DNA from: Carnegiea gigantea
Taxonomy: Eukaryota > Streptophyta > Magnoliopsida > Caryophyllales > Cactaceae
Length of the DNA: 64,000 nt
Reading direction: 5' to 3'
Assembly (NCBI GenBank): GCA_029747015.1
Contig: JAKOGI010000343.1
Span: 491,001-555,000 of the forward strand
Part shown: one piece after another, positions 58,356 through 64,000 of the stretch
How positions within the stretch are numbered: the first letter of the stretch is position 1
Layout: each line of letters opens with the position of its first letter
Position numbers and translations under genes: made by a program
The notes under the pieces: generated by a model
Seen by the model: the letters and a program-made list of their open reading frames with translations, nothing else
Database searches by the model: none
Told to the model about the DNA's origin: nothing

Positions 58356-59660
58356 TTGTTTACCATTTTGCTTCCCATTTCAACTTTAGCTAGCGTTGGA
58401 TCTTTCACACATCTACTCTTCCTTGCCATGGCACCCAAGAAGAAAGTAGGAACCACTCAAAATGCGGGGACATCAAGTCAAACACCACAACACCCACCCC
58501 TGACTTCCCGAACCTCAACCAATGCAAGAAATCAAGGCAATATTCCTAAACCCCTTGGTCTAACACATACTGAGCATATTGCTAATTATAATGTTTTGAG
58601 TGGTAAGCTGGTTATTGCAACTCACTATTATGATGAGGATTCGTTAACTCGATTGGGTTTGTTAGATTACATTCGTTGGTTGTTTGTTCAGAGAGGAATG
58701 GGGCAACTTTTAGAGATTAGGGACCACACTTATCGTGACCTCACTCTTAAGTTTTTTTAGTACGTTGCATGTGGAGGTCACGAGTGAGCTCATTGTCAAG
58801 AAGGATACATTTCCTCCTATCTAAATAGGGAGTTTTATAAGCTAAATTTAGGTGCCTTTAATACCATATTTGGCTTTTCACGGAGTATGAACTTGCTTTG
58901 TCAACATGTCCCAAAAGAATTTAACCCAAATGTTTTTTGCAATGAAATTTTTGGCGATTAACGATGTCATATAGGCAATTCCAAAGGTACCGTCATTAGA
59001 AACCTTATATTCAAGTGGCCGAGAGATTACTTGCTTGTAGTCTATTTGCTAGGGAGGATAGTTTGAGTGTGTCTCTCCTGTCTGAATTATTTTTCTTGCA
59101 TAGCATGCTCTAACATGACAAACTTGACCCCGATTCATTCTTAGTCAATCAGTTACATAGTGCGGCCACTAGTTCTGCACAGAGCACTGTGATTAGGGGG
59201 TCTCATTACCCCTATTGCCAGCTCTGTTGGAATAGAACCCAACCCAGATGATAGAGCTCTCAGTTCCAAGTGGTTGACCTTAGCCATTTTTAAACAAATA
59301 GAGTTTTGTAAAGTAGAGGCTAGGCATGTTTGTTGGATTTATCCTAGGAACCATTTCATACCCCTCCCTAATGTTGGTCGAACCACTCTCTTGAATCTGA
59401 CCAATCACTACTTTTTACTGGGTGATGAAGAGTTGGCACAACCTATACCACCTCCTCCCTCTCCTCACCTAAGCGCTTCTAGTTCATCCCAACCGTCTTC
59501 TTCCTATGATTATACTACTTTGCATGCTACCCTTCAGTTCATTCAAGAGGAGTGTCCATCCCTCCAAGCTTATATTCAAATTGAGCATACGGCACTTTGT
59601 GACTTCATTCAAGAGTGACATGATAAGCTTCATGGGATGATTGCTTCCCAAAACCAGTAC
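58356..59660 (+). pseudogene. Athila-type extra ORF (env-like position)
   Basis: The first piece, to 58760, contains MAPKKKVGTTQNAGTSSQ from the ATG at 58430, a basic N-terminus, then LLDYIRWLFVQRGMGQLLE. Broken text follows with AFNTIFGFS-like and LITPIA.SVGIEPNPDD-like words (about 59195-59260). An open piece at 59274-59618 has a KVEARHVCWIYPRNHFIPLP segment and a Pro/Ser-rich tail. These are hallmarks of the downstream ORF of Athila elements, similar to the so-called putative plant transposon protein family. Some call it env-like from its position, but no signal peptide or transmembrane segment is visible in the pieces read. Function is unknown. Confidence 0.78.
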
Positions 59661-61746
59661 TTCCAAGACTTTAGGGCATATTTATAGACTTAGAGTGAGT
59701 GACATATTTCTCAATCCCACCCTGCTTCTTCTCCCCCACATCCTCCGTTTTAGTTCTTCTTTTTCTTCCCCCTTGATTCTTATATCCTTGCATTGAGGAT
59801 AATGCTTTGTCCAAGCATAGGGGAGTTGTGTATGACTATGTGCATGTGACGTCGATGTGTGAGTAGTTTGCATTTGAGGTAATGCATTCAATAGTAGTTT
59901 ACATTTTTAGTTAATCATTTCATTTTTCCTTCTATTCTTAGGTTTCTTTTTTTAGTTAGCTTTGTTTTGGTATTTTTAATTTTTAGTTGCATTTTAGGGC
60001 TACCATAAACAAAAAAAACAAAGTAAGAAAACAACAATAAATCCTCTAATGATGAGTCTTAGATAAGTAGTTTTCTTTGGCTTATTTTGACCCTTTTTAT
60101 TATGCCTATTTGTAAATAAAATGTTTTATTACAAGTTTCTAAAATGTGCTTCATGTTTTGTCCATCATGTTGACTGTGTTTTGATCACTCAATGATTCTT
60201 TACATGAATATTTGGCACATGTGATCTAATGAGGTAGTTGACCTTTCGTAATTGTCCCATGAGATTTTGAGCTTGATTGGACAAATTCATCATTTTAGTC
60301 TCATATGGTTTTTCATACGTGGCTCTTCTGGATTTCAAATTTCTAGAACTTGCTTTGACTCTTGCTCCAGATCACATTTAGTATGCACGATTACACAATA
60401 TAATTGAGACATTCTTTGAATTTGTGAGCTGCATTGACCAAATAGTCACCCTTATTATATATGATTTATCCGTTGCTACCCCCTTGATCCTTGACCTTTT
60501 TCTTGATGCAAACCTATAATAATGAACCTTAGCAAAATACATATCTTACCTTTATAGCCAAGACTATATAGTTTCATAACTGGATGGTAGTAGTTTATGG
60601 ATAATGACATTATTATTTGGTGTGGTTTTTTATGTGTAATAAGGGACTTACGCGATATTTTCCTGGGTGTCAATTGGGTTTAATTTTGTGAGTTGTTAGA
60701 AAAAGTATTGAAAAGTGCACAATTTCCATTGCCATAATCCTTCCCTTTGAAAAAACAAAAAAACAAATCAATAAGAAAAAAAGAAGAAGAAAAAAAAAGG
60801 AAAAAGGACAAAAAAAGACATAAGTGTTTAGGAGTAGTTTGTGGATAATGACATTATTGTTTGGTCTGGTTTGTTTATCTACAATAAAGAACTTATTCAT
60901 GATTTCCCTTGGTGCCAATTGGGTTGAATTTTGTGAGTTGTTAGAAAAAAGTGTCGAAAAGTGCACAATTTCCCTTGCCATAATCCTTCTCTTTGGAGGG
61001 GGAAAAAAAAGAATCAACAAGAAAAAAAGGGAAAAAATTGAAAAAAGAAAAAGAATGCTAAAAAAAAGAGAAGCAAAATAACAAAAGGATTTGGCATAAA
61101 TTTCATATTAGATATACTTCAACATGTTCTCACATTATAGATAAACTAGGGGTAATTTTGTTTATTTGATATGCATTGGTGTTTGGTGTGAGGACTGTTT
61201 TTGTGAAAAGTTGGGCAAAGATGATTTATACTCATAGTCTTTGATTTTGAGCTCCACAAATCCCAACATATTTGTTCCCCGCTTCCTTTCCCTTACAACT
61301 TTATCAAAGTCCTCATGATTTCCTAACATATTATGCATTTTAATGGCAGCAAATTCGAGAGTCTTGTCAAGCTCATAGTAGATTTGATTCTTTGGAATGC
61401 GATTTGAGTGAAATGCATTATATTTTAAACACATGAGTGATGAGTGTTTCATGTCTAAAGTGAGGGTCTACCAGTTCTTTTAACTCTACCTATTGTGCGT
61501 GAAAATATGATTGTTTAAGTTGACTTGGGTGATTAATTCAATGTTTGATGTGATGGTACATGCTCTAATTTCAAAAACTTCCTTCTCTTATCTATTTTGC
61601 AATGTTTTTAGTCACTTTTAGGCTAACTTCTTGGGTCGGTTAGGCTATTGACGTTGCTACTCATGTTTACTTGAGGAGGTTCTTCATTATAGTTTTGATT
61701 TTCATAGTTGCTTAGGGACAAGCAACAGTTCAAGCATGGGAGAGTT
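59661..61746. other. Element 4 spacer with tandem duplication and polypurine tract
   Basis: About 2 kb of non-coding sequence between the extra ORF and the 3' LTR. It holds a tandem duplication (60587-61040) and A-rich tracts near 60760-60810 and 61005-61080. It ends CAAGCATGGGAGAGTT just before the LTR, the position and shape of an Athila polypurine tract. The minus-strand open frame 61162-61452 has no recognised motif. Confidence 0.65.
60587..61040 (+). repeat. Tandem duplication of about 244 bp
   Basis: Copies start near 60587 and 60831. Shared strings include GTGAGTTGTTAGAAAAA, GAAAAGTGCACAATTTCC and TTGCCATAATCCTTC. Each copy ends in an A-rich tract of different length. Confidence 0.85.
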
Positions 61747-62998
61747 TGATAAATGCTTAGAGTATACTTCATTTTAGGGTCATTTTGTTGCATTTTTAAG
61801 GGGATTTATGAAATTCATGTCATAATCTACACTCATATTCCCATTTTACACTTGGGTACAGTTCTTTTCTATGTTTTGAAAGTTTTTGGACCTTTTTACC
61901 CTAGCTTTGACCCCAATTGAGTATGATTTAACTCCCCACGAATGGCCCCAAGTCACCATGCTCGTGGAGAACAAATAAGAGCCAGAGAATTTTGAGATAG
62001 AGGCAACCACAGATGCTCTATGGTGAACGCCATTATCCTTGGTGAGCTTGAAACTGCTTGCCTCTTTGTCTGCCTTCATCTTGTGGCTGACGACGCCTGA
62101 GTATATGCTTAAAAAGGGTTTTTCGGGTGCAGAAGGAAGGGAGCCAAGGTATATGTCACTCATCTCTATCTCATTTATATCATTAGTTTTAGGATTTTCA
62201 AGTTTTCTTTAGAGGAAGAGAGGGAATTGAAGTGGAAGATTGGCACTTAGAGGCTTGGAGATTGGGAAGCCCTTGAAGACCACCATTGTTGCTAAGCTTT
62301 CTTTCCTTCTAGTCTCTTCTTAAACTATTATTTAGATGTTGATTATTTCAATGATGTATGAGTAGTTTTACTTAATCTAGGGACTTATTAGCCAAACTAT
62401 TGATGTTGGATCTTTAATTTTTATTATTTGTGCTTTATCTAAATTGGTATGACTGAATTCTATCTTCTGAATGAACTGTTGTAAGTAAATTTTTGGGCAG
62501 ATTTGCTTACTTATACTAGATAGTTAAGTGAAATACTGAAAGGAGAAACACACTATTAGAATAACAAGTTAGAACTTAATTCAATGATTCTTAAGAGAGA
62601 ATTATTTGCTGAGCAGAAATCCTAGCAATCAAAATCTATAACCAAGGCTAAAAACAAGGGCATTTGATAGAATGTCAATTGGATTAGTTTAGGTATCAGT
62701 TTGTTTTGAAAGAAAAAATTGAATTTTTAGTTCGATTACGCTCTTTTAAATCATCTTGATCTAGATAAAGTGCATATTTAAGTCCAACAATCCAACTCTT
62801 TACTAGGCAAAACAATTCCCCAAATAATTTTAATTTGATCGAATTTTTTGATAGTTGAATAGCGATAATTGAGACAACCTATTAAAATTTGTTTGCTTAG
62901 CCTTCTATAATAGGTCAAAGCTCAATGGATTACATTTGATCTTTGTGAGAACGATATTAAAGCTATACTTTAACACCCGTGTGCTTGCGATAGTGTCA
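61747..62998 (+). repeat. 3' LTR of element 4
   Basis: 1252 bp, beginning TGATAAATGCTTAGAG and ending GCTTGCGATAGTGTCA. The end phrase resembles other Athila/Tat LTR tails (GTGAGAACGATAT...GTGCTTGCGATAGTG). The first 660 bp match 44585-45270. The rest has no partner because the 5' LTR is truncated. Confidence 0.9.
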
Positions 62999-64000
62999 GC
63001 CTATGGTGTCAATGTTGGTATCCTTTCCCTCCAACAATGAAGAGGTAGTCGAAACTATGATTTGTGTAGTTGTGACATAACTAGCTTGTTTGATAGTTAA
63101 TTTGTAATGCATGTCCTCATTAAACAATATCAATTTAACGTCTATGCTGTAAAGTATCTCAGTACCAATTAGCATCCTTATCAATTCAAATGAAAAAGTC
63201 TCTTCAGTTGGCCTCTCCAGACTTTCTACCCTACCCCGTAATTAATCAATATCTTTAGCGTTCCACCGATTCCGACTATAGGAGGCACACCAAAAATTTC
63301 AATCCATGTTTGCCTTGTTTCATAAGTTTCATGCTCATCCTGTCTATTTATATCACTAAACCATGTGTCCAAATATACATTATTCTACATTACATCCTCT
63401 ATTTGATCAGCAGAGTGATATGTAAGAATGAATTTGAAGTTACTTAAAGTGCAAATCTTTAAATAGTGCTCCTTTATTAGTTCTTGATTCAATTCCAAAA
63501 GCCTGTATTTGCTACTCCTTTCAAAGTTTTAGAGACATGCTTATCACTAATTCTTGATTCAACTTGCTTGGATTTCATTGGATGGTTTTGATATACCTTT
63601 TTCCTCTATTCTATTTTAGGTAGGCAAAGGCTTGTTTGTGACATTTTCTTCCTCCATCTCCTCTTAAATGGAAGTCATCTATCATGCATCCTTGCAATGT
63701 TACATATGCTGCCTTTGCCAAACTTGGCCATAGATGCTTTGATTCTTAATCCTCTAATAGTTGCATTATTCAGCACGAGCATGCTTATCAATGCACCTTT
63801 CTTGCTCCAAAAGGTCACAACAAAACCTGTAACTTCTCGTTTTCTTGATGGAATATATGAATCATTTGCTTCACCTATGTTTTGGAAAATACCTTGGAAA
63901 CCATATTGGTCAAGCATATGAAGAGCATTATCTAGCAAAATTATGAATTCTTACCTGCTTCTCTCAATTCTGTTACTGGTCTTGTTACAAGCCCCAGATA
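62999..64000 (-). pseudogene. LINE-ORF1-like pseudogene, N-terminal part with RRM
   Basis: On the minus strand the open frame 63675-63938 reads LDQYGFQGIFQNIGEANDSY, then IPSRKREVTGFVVTFWSKK (RNP1-like) and ATIRGLRIKASMAKFGKG. This is an RRM of the kind at the N-terminus of many plant L1-type ORF1 proteins. Broken text follows, with TWIEIFGVPP-like words near 63290, where such proteins carry a second conserved domain. An open piece at 62996-63184 ends GKDTNIDTIG at the element 4 boundary. Removing element 4 and one GCCTA makes this frame run directly into RHRGKDLETHED at 44584. The 5' end lies beyond the window. A host RRM retrogene is the alternative. Confidence 0.65.

Larger units (their letters stand above)
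44585..62998 (+). mobile_element. Element 4: Athila-type Ty3/gypsy retrotransposon, defective, split by element 5
   Basis: Bounded by the GCCTA duplication. The LTRs share the sequence from TGATAAATGCTTAGAG onward. The internal order on the plus strand is Athila gag, (element 5), protease, RNase H remnant, an extra downstream ORF of the Athila env-like type, a long spacer, a GGGAGAG polypurine tract and the 3' LTR. The end of the 5' LTR and the PBS are deleted, and RT and integrase are missing, so the copy cannot transpose by itself. Its own length without element 5 is about 8.5 kb. Confidence 0.9.

Noticed and set aside
1..64000. tRNA, rRNA, bacterial operon, phage or CRISPR content
   Set aside because: No cloverleaf, rRNA core or repeat-spacer array was seen. 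The tRNA-like matches are retroelement primer-binding sites.

Overview
The window looks like transposon-rich intergenic chromatin from an angiosperm nuclear genome. It is AT-rich, has no intact host gene, and is full of decayed LTR retrotransposons, a CACTA DNA transposon carrying plant gene fragments, a LINE-like relic and an endogenous caulimovirid-type pararetrovirus. Domain calls come from reading the translations by eye; no database search was run. Species is not assigned.

Layout. 1-1620: LTR-like sequence with a duplicated Athila/Tat-style LTR tail. 1621-5560: a badly decayed plus-strand Ty3/gypsy gag-pol (element 1). 5560-9060: non-coding. 9060-9556 and 36393 to about 42730: the two halves of one endogenous pararetrovirus (EPRV). 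They are separated by element 2, a minus-strand Ty3/gypsy retrotransposon (9557-36392) flanked by the 5-bp duplication GATAA. Element 2 is itself split twice. A 5.1-kb CACTA transposon (14677-19810, duplication AGT) sits in its RT gene. Element 3, a plus-strand relative (25388-36303, duplication GAGAT/GGGAT), sits in its 5' LTR.

The right third has a second nest. A minus-strand LINE-ORF1-like pseudogene (beyond 64000 down to 62999, then 44584 to about 43090) is split by element 4, an Athila-type Ty3/gypsy element (44585-62998, duplication GCCTA). Element 4 is split by element 5, a minus-strand relative of elements 2 and 3 (46390-56294, duplication CCCTT). Removing each insertion and one duplication copy rejoins the interrupted reading frame or LTR, so the relative order of events can be read directly.

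No functional pathway is encoded. The most notable content is: the EPRV with an apparent coat-protein, movement-protein, protease, RT order and a recognisable promoter and poly(A) module; the CACTA element that carries exons resembling an HD-ZIP III transcription factor and a CID-type RRM protein; a leader reading frame conserved between elements 2 and 3; and a near-palindrome of two related LTRs meeting head to head at 25388.
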